Positions 9,245 to 17,984 of a stretch of DNA of 64,000 nucleotides are shown here, piece by piece. The position numbers and the translations under genes were made by a program. Within the stretch, counting starts at the first letter, position 1. Every line of letters starts with the position of its first letter. Below the pieces are notes generated by a model. That model saw only the letters and a list, made by a program, of their open reading frames with translations, made no database searches and had not been told where the DNA came from. The stretch comes from Streptomyces sp. NL15-2K (GTDB lineage Bacteria > Actinomycetota > Actinomycetes > Streptomycetales > Streptomycetaceae). Where the stretch lies: NCBI RefSeq assembly GCF_030551255.1, contig NZ_CP130630.1, positions 5,809,501 through 5,873,500 on the forward strand, in the 5' to 3' direction.

Positions 9245-9286
9245 TGTGGATAACCCGCGGCGCCCGCGGGCGTCCCCTGTGGAAAA
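9245..9286 (-). other. Two DnaA-box-like 9-mers upstream of paaA
   Basis: TGTGGATAA (9245-9253, the exact complement of TTATCCACA) and TGTGGAAAA (9278-9286, one mismatch) lie in the paaA/DUF5819 divergent intergenic region. Comparable motifs are at 1353-1379, 14034-14042 and 16732-16740. Binding is inferred from sequence only. Confidence 0.35.
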
Positions 9287-9450
9287 CCGGGGTGGTTCGG
9301 ACGGGACGGCTGCGAGGCGGGTCCGGTGGGGGCTGTGCCGGGCGCGCGGGCCTGAGTACCGTTCCGTGCGAGCGTCGCGGGAGCGGTGGGCGCGAGGGCG
9401 GGTACGGCGCCGGGCGGCCGAATGAGGGACCGGGATCGGAACGGGGCGGA

Positions 9451-10245
9451 ATGGACGCGTACGACGGAGGCTCGAACGCCCCGCAAGGGCCGGGCGAGCC
9501 GGGCGATGCGCCCGCCGTCCCACAGGGCTCCCCGCCCGGCACGGCCCCGACGGCCGCGGACCGGCCGGCCGACGTGTCGATCCATGACCCCGAGCCCCGC
9601 ACCGGTGTCGCAGCCCTCTCCCTGCGCTACCAGATCGGCGTCGCCGTGGCCCTGGCGGTCGTCGCGGTCGCCGTCTGTACGCACGTCGGCATGATGTTCC
9701 TGCACGTCGCGCCGTCGAACACGCTGACCAAGCAGCACGGCAGGGCGATCGACGACTGGATCTACCCGGAGTTCGAGCAGAACTGGAAGCTCTTCGCGCC
9801 GAACCCGTTGCAGCAGAACATCGCGGTCCAGGTGCGCGCGCAGATCAGCGCCGCGGACGGCGCGATACGGACCACCGGCTGGTACGACCTGTCCGCCCAG
9901 GACGGCCGGGCCATCGACGGCAATCTGCTGCCGAGCCACACCCAGCAGAACGAGCTGCGCCGGGCCTGGGACTACTTCGTCGCCACCCACGACAGCGACA
10001 ACCGCGCGGTCGGCCTGCGCGGCGCCCTCTCCGAGACATATCTGCGCCGCATAGTGGCGCTGCGCCTCGACCGCGAGAACGTGGCCGGCAGGAGCGGCAC
10101 CGTCGAGCTCGTCCAGGTCCGCTCCCGCACCACCAATGTGCCGCCGCCGAAGTGGAGCGAGGAGCGGGTCTCGGACCAGCCGGTCTACCGGGTGCTGCCC
10201 TGGTGGTCGCTCCCGGCGGACGAGACCGACGGGGGCGTGAAATGA
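9451..10245 (+). CDS. DUF5819 family membrane-anchored protein
   Basis: A 264-residue protein with a Pro/Gly-rich cytoplasmic N-terminus (residues 1-50), one transmembrane helix around 60-85 ([19 protein letters not shown]) and an extracytoplasmic domain. That domain begins [20 protein letters not shown] and contains [15 protein letters not shown], the signature of DUF5819. It overlaps the downstream HTTM-domain gene by 4 nt (ATGA). In actinobacteria these two families are usually paired, so they probably act together. Function unknown. ATG 9451 follows CGGGGCGGA. Confidence 0.85.
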   Translation: MDAYDGGSNAPQGPGEPGDAPAVPQGSPPGTAPTAADRPADVSIHDPEPRTGVAALSLRYQIGVAVALAVVAVAVCTHVGMMFLHVAPSNTLTKQHGRAIDDWIYPEFEQNWKLFAPNPLQQNIAVQVRAQISAADGAIRTTGWYDLSAQDGRAIDGNLLPSHTQQNELRRAWDYFVATHDSDNRAVGLRGALSETYLRRIVALRLDRENVAGRSGTVELVQVRSRTTNVPPPKWSEERVSDQPVYRVLPWWSLPADETDGGVK

Positions 10246-11456
10246 ACCGATTCGCCCTGTGCATCTCCACCGTCATCGCCCGCGTCACGGAAGCGGCCCT
10301 CGGCCCGCACCAGACCGCCGTGGTCCGTATCGGCTTCAGCGCGACCTGGCTGCTGTTCCTGCTGCGCGAATTCCCCCACCGCCAGGAGATGTACGGCCCC
10401 GACGGCCCCTGGAGCTGGGACCTCGCCCAGCAGCTGATCTCGTCCAACGGCGCCTTCACGGCCCTGATGTGGTCCGACGGCCGGTTCTGGTTCGAGACCG
10501 TGTACGCCCTCTCCGTCCTGACCAGCGCCCTGCTGCTGCTGGGCTGGCGCACCCGCACGATGTCGGTGCTCTTCATGGTCGGCGTGCTCTCCCTGCAGAA
10601 CCGCAGCATCTTCATGGGGGACGGCGGCGACAACGTCCTGCACCTGATGTGCCTCTACCTGGTCTTCACCCGCTGCGGCCAGGTGTGGTCGCTGGACGCG
10701 CGGCGCGCCCGGCTTGGACGAGAGGCACGCGCGCGTGGGGAGCACGTCGCGGACCGGGTCGGTCCGGCCCTGTGGGGCGTGCTCGGGCTGGCGCTGGTCG
10801 CGGTGACCCTGTCGGGACGACTGTTCGACGCCGAATGGTTCGTGCCGCTGCTGCTGTGGGCCTTCTGGCTCGCGCAGGCCCTGTGGTGGGTCGTTGACCG
10901 GCGCGCGAGGACGAGCGAGCCCCGGATCCTGCTCGACGTCCTCGCCAACATCGTCCACAACGGCGCCCTGCTCGTGATCATGGCCGAAGCCTGTCTGATC
11001 TACGCGACGGCCGGCTGGTACAAGATCCAGGGCTCGCGCTGGCAGGACGGCACCGCCGTCTACTACCCCCTGCACCTCGACTACTTCTCCCCCTGGCCCG
11101 CCCTCGCCGACCTGCTGTCGGCCAGCGGCACGATGGTGATGCTGGTGACGTACGGCACCGTCGTCGTGCAGGTCGCCTTCCCCTTCACGCTGTTCAACCG
11201 GCGGGTCAAGAACGTCCTGCTGACGGTCATGATCACTGAGCACGCCGCGATAGCCGTGATCCTCGGGCTGCCCTTCTTCTCCCTGGCGATGATCGCCGCC
11301 GACGCGGTCTTCCTGCCGACGTCGTTCCTGCGCCGCCTGGGCGGCTGGGCGGCACGCGCGCGTGAACGGGTGCCGGCCGGCCGGGACCGTACGGCGGTGC
11401 CGAAGCCGCGCGTCCCGGAGAACCCCGAGCACACGCACGTAGGCTTCACGTCATGA
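10242..11456 (+). CDS. HTTM domain integral membrane protein
   Basis: A 404-residue polytopic protein of the HTTM family (vitamin K-dependent gamma-carboxylase-like membrane domain). Several hydrophobic segments are visible: [12 protein letters not shown] near 40, [13 protein letters not shown] near 95, [13 protein letters not shown] near 185, [16 protein letters not shown] near 210 and later [38 protein letters not shown] is the family's conserved GWYK..W.DG block. The C-terminal ~50 residues are a basic cytoplasmic tail. Overlaps of 4 nt on both sides (DUF5819 upstream, TrmH downstream) make a three-gene operon. Biochemical role unknown. Confidence 0.88.
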   Translation: MNRFALCISTVIARVTEAALGPHQTAVVRIGFSATWLLFLLREFPHRQEMYGPDGPWSWDLAQQLISSNGAFTALMWSDGRFWFETVYALSVLTSALLLLGWRTRTMSVLFMVGVLSLQNRSIFMGDGGDNVLHLMCLYLVFTRCGQVWSLDARRARLGREARARGEHVADRVGPALWGVLGLALVAVTLSGRLFDAEWFVPLLLWAFWLAQALWWVVDRRARTSEPRILLDVLANIVHNGALLVIMAEACLIYATAGWYKIQGSRWQDGTAVYYPLHLDYFSPWPALADLLSASGTMVMLVTYGTVVVQVAFPFTLFNRRVKNVLLTVMITEHAAIAVILGLPFFSLAMIAADAVFLPTSFLRRLGGWAARARERVPAGRDRTAVPKPRVPENPEHTHVGFTS

Positions 11457-12217
11457 CCGCCCCCGATCCCGTCGGTGCCTGGCACCGGCTCGCCGAGACG
11501 TCGGTGCTGCTCGACGGCTTCCACGCCCTCAAGCACGCCGTGCGCTTCGGGGCCGGGATCCCGGTGGCGGTCACGGTCGACCGGGGAGCCACGCTCGCCC
11601 TCGCCGACGAACTGGCGCCGGACGTACGGGACACGCTGGACGCTCTCCTGGCGGAGGTGCCGGAGCCGACGTACCGGAGCCTGGTCCCGCGCCCGCACCC
11701 CACCACGGTGGCCGCCCTGGCCGTACGGCCCTCCCGCGCGGCCAACCTGGAGAAGCTGGCGCACACTCCGCGCACCGCGCCCGTCGTGGTCCTCGACAAT
11801 CCGCGCAACCTGGGCAACGCGGGGGCGGTGATCCGGCTGGCCGCCGGTTTCGGGGCGACCGGCGTGGTCACCACCGGCACGCTCGACCCCTGGCACCCCA
11901 CGGTCGTACGCGGCGGAGCGGGCCTGCACTTCGCGACCGCCGTGGAACGGCTCACCGTCGACGAGCTGCCGTCCGGGCCGGTGTTCGCGCTCGACCCGGA
12001 GGGCGACGACATCCGGGGCACCAAGCTCCCGGACGACGCCGTCCTCGCCTTCGGCTCCGAGCGCAGCGGGCTGTCCGCCGGCCTACGCGCGCGTGCCGAC
12101 CACTGGGTGGCGCTGCCGATGCGCCCCCAGGTCTCCAGCTACAACCTCGCCACCAGCGTGGCCATGACGCTGTACCACTGGAGCGCCACCGGAGGCGCGT
12201 CAGCCGGCGCCTACTAG
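11453..12217 (+). CDS. TrmH-family RNA methyltransferase
   Basis: A 254-residue SpoU-type methyltransferase. Motif 1 VVVLDNPRNLGNAGAVIRLA lies near residue 110, motif 2 FGSERSGLSAGLRARAD near 200 and motif 3 LPMRPQVSSYNLATSVAM near 222. The N-terminal domain is divergent from the TrmH protein at 371-1231, so the targets probably differ. ATG overlaps the HTTM stop (ATGA). Its TAG stop interlocks with the TAG stop of convergent paaN in a single CTAG, so no space is left for a terminator. Confidence 0.9.
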   Translation: MTAPDPVGAWHRLAETSVLLDGFHALKHAVRFGAGIPVAVTVDRGATLALADELAPDVRDTLDALLAEVPEPTYRSLVPRPHPTTVAALAVRPSRAANLEKLAHTPRTAPVVVLDNPRNLGNAGAVIRLAAGFGATGVVTTGTLDPWHPTVVRGGAGLHFATAVERLTVDELPSGPVFALDPEGDDIRGTKLPDDAVLAFGSERSGLSAGLRARADHWVALPMRPQVSSYNLATSVAMTLYHWSATGGASAGAY

Positions 12218-13905
12218 GCCTCCCGGCGTACCTCGACCACCCGGAAGCGGTTGGCCACGAACGCCCCGTCGGTGAGCGCCGCGTTGGCCGCCGGGTTGCC
12301 GCCCGAGCCGTGCAGGTCGGAGAAGGCGGCCGTCTGGTTGACGTACACCCCGCCCGTGAGGTTCAGCGACAGCTGGGCGGCCTCCTCCAGGCAGACCTCA
12401 CGCACGGCCTGCTCGACCTCCTCGTCCGTGGTGTACGCGCCGACCGTCATCGCGCCCTTCTCGCGGATCGTGCGCCGCAGCAGCTCCACCGCGTCCGCCG
12501 CCGAGTCGACCGCGACCGCGAAGGAGACCGGCCCGAAGCACTCGCTCATGTAGGCGGCCTCGTCGTCCGGCTTGGCGCCGTCCAGCTTCACGATGACGGG
12601 CGTGCGCACGACAGCGCCCGGGAACTCCGGGTTGGCGACCTCCCGCGAGGCCAGGGCGACCTCGCCGAGGCCCGCCGCGGCGTCCAGGCGGGCCTTGACG
12701 TCCGGGTTGACGATGGCGCCCAGCAGGGCGTTCGCCCGCGCGTCGTCGCCGAGGAGGCCGTCGACCGAGCGGGCGAGGTCGGCGACGACCTCGTCGAAGG
12801 ACTTCGGGCCCTGGTCGGTGCGGATGCCGTCGCGGGGGACGAGCAGGTTCTGCGGGGTGGTGCACATCTGGCCGCTGTACAGCGACAGCGAGAAGGCCAG
12901 GTTGGCGAGCATCCCCTTGTAGTCGCCGGTCGACTCCACGATCACCGTGTTGACGCCGGCCTTCTCCGTGTAGACCTGCGCCTGGCGGGCGTTGGCCTCC
13001 AGCCAGTCACCGAACGCCGTCGAGCCGGTGTAGTCGATGATCCGGATCTCCGGGCGGGTGGCCAGCGTCTTCGCGATGCCCTCGCCGGGACGCTCGGCGG
13101 TCAGCGCCACCAGGTTCGGGTCGAAGCCGGCCTCGGCGAGCACCTCGCGCGCGACCAGCACGGTGAGGGCGAGCGGCAGCACCGCGCGCGGGTGGGGCTT
13201 GACCAGGACCGCGTTGCCGGTGGCGAGGGAGGCGAACAGGCCCGGATAGCCGTTCCACGTCGGGAAGGTGTTGCAGCCGATGACCAGCGCGATCCCGCGC
13301 GGAACCGGCGTGAACCGCTTGGTCAGTGCCAGCGGGTCGCGCTTGCCCTGGGGCTTGGTCCACTCCGCCGTGTCGGGCGTGCGCACCTGCTCCACGTACG
13401 CGTACGCCACCGCCTCCAGGCCGCGGTCCTGCGCGTGCGGGCCGCCCGCCTGGAAGGCCATCATGAAGGCCTGGCCGGAGGTGTGCATGACCGCGTGCGC
13501 GAACTGGTGCGTGCGGTCGCTGATCCGCTTGAGGATCTCCAGGCAGACCACCGCGCGCGTCTCCGCGCCCGCGTCCCGCCACTGCCGCTGGCCGGCCTTC
13601 ATGGCGGGCAGGAGCACGTCGATGTCCGCGTGCGGGTACTCGACGCCCAGCTCGATGCCGTACGGGGAGACCTCGCCGCCCACCCAGTCGTCCGTGCCGG
13701 GTTGGGCGAGGGCGAGGCGGTTGCCCAGGAGGGCGTCGAAGGCGGCCTTGCCCGCCGCCGCGTCCAGGCTGCCGTTCTCGCCGTAGGCCTTGGGGTGTTC
13801 GGGGTGCGGGGACCAGTACGCGCGCGTGCGGATCGCTTCCAGCGCCTGGTCGAGGGTGGGCCGGTGCCGGGCGATCAGCTCGTGCGCCGTGAGTGCGGCG
13901 GTCAT
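12214..13905 (-). CDS. paaN: Phenylacetic acid degradation protein PaaN (aldehyde dehydrogenase type)
   Basis: A 563-residue aldehyde dehydrogenase-fold protein of the PaaN family, proposed to act on the ring-opened aldehyde of the phenylacetate pathway. It has the NAD-site block CNTFPTWNGYPGLFASLATG, the TEKAGVNTVIVES region and the catalytic Cys in SGQMCTTPQNLLVP. It lacks the C-terminal MaoC hydratase domain of E. coli PaaZ (681 aa), so that hydratase must be supplied elsewhere. The gene is divergent from paaH across 160 bp holding a PaaR-like operator. Confidence 0.9.
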   Translation of the reverse strand: MTAALTAHELIARHRPTLDQALEAIRTRAYWSPHPEHPKAYGENGSLDAAAGKAAFDALLGNRLALAQPGTDDWVGGEVSPYGIELGVEYPHADIDVLLPAMKAGQRQWRDAGAETRAVVCLEILKRISDRTHQFAHAVMHTSGQAFMMAFQAGGPHAQDRGLEAVAYAYVEQVRTPDTAEWTKPQGKRDPLALTKRFTPVPRGIALVIGCNTFPTWNGYPGLFASLATGNAVLVKPHPRAVLPLALTVLVAREVLAEAGFDPNLVALTAERPGEGIAKTLATRPEIRIIDYTGSTAFGDWLEANARQAQVYTEKAGVNTVIVESTGDYKGMLANLAFSLSLYSGQMCTTPQNLLVPRDGIRTDQGPKSFDEVVADLARSVDGLLGDDARANALLGAIVNPDVKARLDAAAGLGEVALASREVANPEFPGAVVRTPVIVKLDGAKPDDEAAYMSECFGPVSFAVAVDSAADAVELLRRTIREKGAMTVGAYTTDEEVEQAVREVCLEEAAQLSLNLTGGVYVNQTAAFSDLHGSGGNPAANAALTDGAFVANRFRVVEVRREA

Positions 13906-13995
13906 GGTGGACCAACTCCTCGTCTCAAGAACTCTTCGTCGAGCTCATGACCTGGGCAGAAACCTGGGCAGGGACTGTCCGACAGAGTTAGAGTA

Positions 13996-14009
13996 ACCGA
14001 ACGATCGGT
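13996..14009. promoter_or_regulatory. PaaR-like operator between paaN and paaH
   Basis: ACCGAACGATCGGT is a perfect palindrome with the ACCGNNCGNNCGGT core, 90 bp upstream of paaN and 56 bp upstream of paaH. A single site could control both divergent promoters. A DnaA-box-like TGTGGAAAA follows at 14034-14042. Confidence 0.78.
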
Positions 14010-14065
14010 CGGGACAAGGGGGCCTGCCGCATCTGTGGAAAACCCCGTGCGGGAGGATCGCGCAC

Positions 14066-15583
14066 ATGACAGCACTCGACCTCAGCAGCCCCGTGGCCGT
14101 CGTCGGCGCCGGCACCATGGGCCAGGGCATCGCCCAGGTCGCGCTGGTCGCCGGCCATTGCGTACGGCTGTACGACGCCGTCCCCGGCCGCGCGCGGGAG
14201 GCCGCCGTGGCGATCGGCGCCCGGCTCGACCGGCTCGTCGAGAAGGACCGGCTCGGCGCCGCCGACCGGGACGCCGCCCGCGCCCGTCTGCTGCCCGCCG
14301 AGCGCCTGGCCGACCTCGCGGACTGCGCCCTCGTCGTCGAGGCCGTCCTGGAGCGGCTGGACGTCAAACAGGAGCTGCTGCGGGAGCTGGAGGACATCGT
14401 GGGCGAGGACTGCCTGCTCGCCACCAACACCTCCTCCCTGTCGGTCACCGCGATCGGCGGCGCGTTGCGCAACCCCGGCCGCTTCGTGGGCCTGCACTTC
14501 TTCAACCCGGCGCCGCTGCTGCCGCTGGTCGAGGTCGTCTCCGGGTTCGCCAGCGACGTCACGTCGGCCACGCGCGCGTACGAGACGGCGCGCGCCTGGG
14601 GCAAGACGCCGGTCGCCTGCGCCGACACCCCCGGCTTCATCGTCAACCGCATCGCGCGGCCCTTCTACGCCGAGGCCTTCGCGGTCTACGAGGCACAGGG
14701 CGCCGACCCCGCCACCATCGACGCCGTCCTGCGCGAGTGCGGCGGCTTCAAGATGGGCGCCTTCGAGCTCACCGACCTCATCGGCCAGGACGTCAACGAG
14801 TCCGTCACGCACTCCGTGTGGCAGTCCTTCTTCCAGGACGCGCGGTTCACGCCCTCGCTCGCCCAGCGGCGCCTGGTGGAGTCGGGCCGCCTCGGCCGCA
14901 AGACCGGGCACGGCTGGTACGACTACGCCGAGGGCACCGAGGAGGCCGAGCCGCACACCGCGGAGCGCGCCCAGCCGCCCGCGTACGTCGTCGCCGAGGG
15001 TGACCTGGGCCCCGCGTCCGAACTGCTCTCCCTGATCCGCGAGTCGGGCATCCAGGTCCGCGAGGAGGACGAGGACCACGGCACCCGACTGGTGCTGCCC
15101 AGCGGCGGCCAGCTCGCGCTCGCCGACGGCCAGACCTCGGTCGAGTTCCGGGACGTCGTCTACTTCGACCTCGCGCTCGACTACCGCCGGGCCACCCGCA
15201 TCGCCCTGTCCGCATCCCAGGACACCTCCCCGCAGACCCTCGCCGAGGCAACCGGCCTCTTCCAGGCGCTCGGCAAGCAGGTCAGCGTCATCGGCGACGT
15301 CCCGGGCATGATCGTGGCCCGCACGGTCGCGCGGATCGTCGACCTCGCGCACGACGCCGTCGCCAAGGGTGTGGCCACCGAGGAGGACGTCGACATCGCG
15401 ATGCGCCTGGGCGTCAACTACCCGCTCGGGCCCTTCGAATGGAGCCGCAGACTCGGCCGCAACTGGGCCTACGCCCTTCTCGACGACCTGCACATGCGCG
15501 ACCCCTCGGGCCGCTACGCGCCGTCCCTCGCGCTGTACCGCCACGCGTACGCCACCGACAAGCGGGAGGGCAGCACCTCATGA
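14066..15583 (+). CDS. paaH: 3-hydroxyacyl-CoA dehydrogenase, PaaH type
   Basis: A 505-residue NAD-dependent 3-hydroxyacyl-CoA dehydrogenase for the late beta-oxidation-like steps of phenylacetate catabolism. The N-terminal Rossmann motif is VVGAGTMGQGIAQVAL (residues 10-25). The catalytic region LHFFNPAPLLPLVEVV lies near 155, the first C-terminal domain is at 185-280, and a second 3HCDH-type C-terminal domain ends the protein (RLGVNYPLGPFEWSRR). The two-copy C-terminus and the length match PaaH rather than short-chain FadB2. Its stop overlaps the TetR gene (ATGA). Confidence 0.88.
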   Translation: MTALDLSSPVAVVGAGTMGQGIAQVALVAGHCVRLYDAVPGRAREAAVAIGARLDRLVEKDRLGAADRDAARARLLPAERLADLADCALVVEAVLERLDVKQELLRELEDIVGEDCLLATNTSSLSVTAIGGALRNPGRFVGLHFFNPAPLLPLVEVVSGFASDVTSATRAYETARAWGKTPVACADTPGFIVNRIARPFYAEAFAVYEAQGADPATIDAVLRECGGFKMGAFELTDLIGQDVNESVTHSVWQSFFQDARFTPSLAQRRLVESGRLGRKTGHGWYDYAEGTEEAEPHTAERAQPPAYVVAEGDLGPASELLSLIRESGIQVREEDEDHGTRLVLPSGGQLALADGQTSVEFRDVVYFDLALDYRRATRIALSASQDTSPQTLAEATGLFQALGKQVSVIGDVPGMIVARTVARIVDLAHDAVAKGVATEEDVDIAMRLGVNYPLGPFEWSRRLGRNWAYALLDDLHMRDPSGRYAPSLALYRHAYATDKREGSTS

Positions 15584-16170
15584 CGACCGCCAAGCGGGAC
15601 ACGTACACCCCTCAGACGCTGCTGTCCGTCGCCGTCCGGGTCTTCAACGAGCGCGGGTACGACGGCACCTCCATGGAGCACCTCTCCAAGGCGGCCGGCA
15701 TCTCCAAGTCGTCGATCTACCACCACGTGGCCGGCAAGGAGGAGCTGCTGCGGCGGGCCGTGAGCCGGGCCATCGACGGGCTCTTCGGGATCCTCGACGA
15801 GGAGCACGCGCGCGTGGGGCCCGCCGCCGAGCGCCTGGAGTACGTCGTACGGCGCATGGTCGAGGTGCTCATAGCCGAACTGCCGTACGTGACGCTGCTG
15901 CTGCGCGTGCGCGGCAACACGGGCACCGAGCGATGGGCCCTGGAGCGGCGCCGCGACTTCGACCACCGGGTCGCCGAGCTGCTGAAGGCGGCGGCGGCCG
16001 ACGGGGACGTGCGCGGCGACGTGGAGGTGCGGCTCGCGACCCGGCTGGTCTTCGGGATGATCAACTCCATCGTGGAGTGGTACCGGCCGGACGTGCGGGG
16101 CATGAGCGAGCGGGAAGTCGCGGACGCGGTGGTGCGGTTGGTCTTCGGGGGACTGCGGGAAGCGGGCTGA
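15580..16170 (+). CDS. paaR: TetR-family regulator, probable PaaR
   Basis: A 196-residue TetR-type repressor. The HTH is at residues ~30-55 (GTSMEHLSKAAGISKSSIYH, then HVAGKEELL), followed by an all-helical ligand domain. Its ATG overlaps the stop of paaH, and three ACCGNN..CGGT palindromes lie in this neighbourhood, two of them at paa promoters. By analogy with PaaR of other actinobacteria, the ligand is expected to be phenylacetyl-CoA. The regulator identity is inferred from context. Confidence 0.8.
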   Translation: MTTAKRDTYTPQTLLSVAVRVFNERGYDGTSMEHLSKAAGISKSSIYHHVAGKEELLRRAVSRAIDGLFGILDEEHARVGPAAERLEYVVRRMVEVLIAELPYVTLLLRVRGNTGTERWALERRRDFDHRVAELLKAAAADGDVRGDVEVRLATRLVFGMINSIVEWYRPDVRGMSEREVADAVVRLVFGGLREAG

Positions 16171-16172
16171 GC

Positions 16173-16673
16173 TCAGCCCTGCGGCTCCAGGTCCTCCTCC
16201 TCGAACACCAGCAACGTGCGCGTGCTGAGCACTTCGGGAATCGCCTGGAGCCGGGTCAGCACCAGCTCGCGAAGCGCCCTGTTGTCGGGCGTGTGCACCA
16301 GGAGCAGGACGTCGAAGTCGCCGCCCACCAGGGCGATGTGCGAGGCCCCGGGCAGCTGCCTGAGCTGCTCGCGCACCGTGCGCCAGGAGTTCTGGACGAT
16401 CTTGAGGGTGATGTACGCCGACGTGCCGTGGCCGGCGCGTTCGTGGTTCACACGGGCGCCGAAGCCGCGGATGACGCCGTCCTCGATGAGGCGGTTGATC
16501 CGCGCGTAGGCGTTGGCGCGGGACACATGGACCCGTTCGGCGACCGACCGTATCGAGGCGCGGCCGTCCGCCTGGAGCATCTGCAGGATGTCCTGATCAA
16601 TGGCGTCGAGGGGACGCGGGGCCGACAGAGGGCCGCTGCCGTCCGGGCTCTCGGCCATTTGTTCAGGTGCCAT
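16173..16673 (-). CDS. bkdR: Lrp/AsnC-family regulator BkdR
   Basis: A 166-residue Lrp-type protein. The N-terminal winged HTH is LDAIDQDILQMLQADGRASI followed by RSVAERVHVSRANAYARINR. The C-terminal RAM/ligand domain contains GASHIALVGGDFDVLLLVHT. It is transcribed away from bkdABC across 174 bp, the arrangement known for BkdR of Streptomyces and Pseudomonas. The regulator responds to branched-chain amino acids. Confidence 0.85.
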   Translation of the reverse strand: MAPEQMAESPDGSGPLSAPRPLDAIDQDILQMLQADGRASIRSVAERVHVSRANAYARINRLIEDGVIRGFGARVNHERAGHGTSAYITLKIVQNSWRTVREQLRQLPGASHIALVGGDFDVLLLVHTPDNRALRELVLTRLQAIPEVLSTRTLLVFEEEDLEPQG

Positions 16674-16711
16674 GTCCCCCCGCCTCTCTACCGTGGACGT
16701 ACTGCGTCCAT

Positions 16712-16747
16712 CTCAGGCTGTGGAGAACCGTTTGTCCACAGCCTGAG
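16712..16747. promoter_or_regulatory. 13-bp inverted repeat in the bkdR/bkdA intergenic region
   Basis: CTCAGGCTGTGGA and TCCACAGCCTGAG are perfect inverted arms separated by 10 bp. The repeat lies about 40 bp before bkdR and 100 bp before bkdA, so it may be the BkdR operator. The right arm also completes TTTGTCCACA, whose last nine bases are a DnaA-box consensus (16732-16740). Confidence 0.5.
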
Positions 16748-16774
16748 GGTGCCTGTAGCCAAAATGTGCCGACG

Positions 16775-16788
16775 ACCGAACAATCGGT
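16775..16788. promoter_or_regulatory. PaaR-like operator variant before bkdA
   Basis: ACCGAACAATCGGT differs by one base from the paaN/paaH operator (CA for the central CG) and keeps both ACCG/CGGT ends. It lies 59 bp upstream of bkdA, next to the 13-bp inverted repeat. It suggests cross-control of branched-chain keto acid and phenylacetate catabolism. Confidence 0.5.
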
Positions 16789-16847
16789 AGGTGAGGCGCA
16801 TCACACCCGTGGTGCGCCGGAAGCCGCTCCCACGAGGAGGTGCCGTC

Positions 16848-17984
16848 ATGACGGTCATGGAGCAGCGAGGCGCGTACCGGCCGTCGCCGCCGCCCGCCTG
16901 GCAGCCCCGCACGGACCCCGCGCCGCTGCTGCCCGACGCGGAGCCGTACCGCGTCCTCGGCACGGAGGCGGCCGCGAAGGCCGACCCGGGTCTGATGCGC
17001 CGGCTGTACGCCGAGCTGGTGCGCGGCCGCCGGTACAACGCGCAGGCCACCGCGCTGACCAAGCAGGGCCGACTCGCCGTCTACCCCTCCAGCACCGGCC
17101 AGGAGGCCTGCGAGGTCGCCGCCGCACTCGCTCTCGAGGAGCGCGACTGGCTGTTCCCCAGCTACCGGGACACCCTCGCCGCCGTGGCCCGTGGCGTGGA
17201 CCCCGTGCAGGCCCTCACCCTCCTGCGCGGCGACTGGCACACCGGCTACGACCCGCGTGAGCACCGCGTGGCCCCCCTGTGCACCCCGCTCGCCACCCAG
17301 CTCCCGCATGCCGTCGGCCTCGCGCACGCCGCCCGACTCAAGGGCGACGACGTGGTCGCGCTGGCGATGGTCGGCGACGGCGGCTCCAGCGAGGGCGACT
17401 TCCACGAGGCGCTGAACTTCGCCGCCGTCTGGCAGGCCCCGGTCGTCTTCCTGGTCCAGAACAACGGCTTCGCGATCTCCGTCCCGCTGGCCAAGCAGAC
17501 CGCGGCCCCGTCGCTGGCCCACAAGGCCGTCGGCTACGGCATGCCCGGCCGCCTGGTCGACGGCAACGACGCCGTCGCCGTCCACCAGGTCCTCACCGAC
17601 GCCGTGCGCCACGCGCGCGCGGGCGGCGGCCCCACCCTGATAGAGGCGATCACGTACCGCGTCGACGCCCACACCAACGCCGACGACGCGACCCGCTACC
17701 GCCAGGACACCGAGGTCGCCACCTGGCGGGAACACGACCCGGTCGCACTCCTGGAGCACGAGCTGACCGGGCGCGGACTGCTCGACGAGGACGCGAAACA
17801 GGCCGCGCGCGACGCCGCCGAGGCCATGGCCGCCGACCTGCGCGAGCGCATGAACCAGGACCCGGTGCTCGACCCGATGGACCTGTTCGCCCACGTGTAC
17901 GGCGAGCCCACCCCGCAACTGCGCGAGCAGCAGGACCGGTTGCGGGCCGAGATCGAGGCCGAGCGGGAGGGAACGCACCGATGA
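16848..17984 (+). CDS. bkdA: Branched-chain 2-oxoacid dehydrogenase E1 alpha (set 1)
   Basis: A 378-residue thiamine-diphosphate-dependent E1 alpha, which decarboxylates branched-chain 2-oxoacids to supply acyl-CoA primers. The TPP motif is visible as MVGDGGSSEGDFHEALNF, continuing to VQNNGFAIS (GDG..NN). WLFPSYRDTLAAVARG and ITYRVDAHTNADDATRY are E1 alpha blocks; the latter is the phosphorylation-loop region. ATG 16848 has CGAGGAGGTG seven bases upstream; the open frame upstream of it is not supported. Overlaps bkdB (ATGA). Confidence 0.93.
   Translation: MTVMEQRGAYRPSPPPAWQPRTDPAPLLPDAEPYRVLGTEAAAKADPGLMRRLYAELVRGRRYNAQATALTKQGRLAVYPSSTGQEACEVAAALALEERDWLFPSYRDTLAAVARGVDPVQALTLLRGDWHTGYDPREHRVAPLCTPLATQLPHAVGLAHAARLKGDDVVALAMVGDGGSSEGDFHEALNFAAVWQAPVVFLVQNNGFAISVPLAKQTAAPSLAHKAVGYGMPGRLVDGNDAVAVHQVLTDAVRHARAGGGPTLIEAITYRVDAHTNADDATRYRQDTEVATWREHDPVALLEHELTGRGLLDEDAKQAARDAAEAMAADLRERMNQDPVLDPMDLFAHVYGEPTPQLREQQDRLRAEIEAEREGTHR

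Noticed and set aside
12214..12217. Terminator between the TrmH gene and paaN
   Set aside because: The two stop codons share CTAG, so there is no intergenic DNA; any terminator would have to lie inside the genes.
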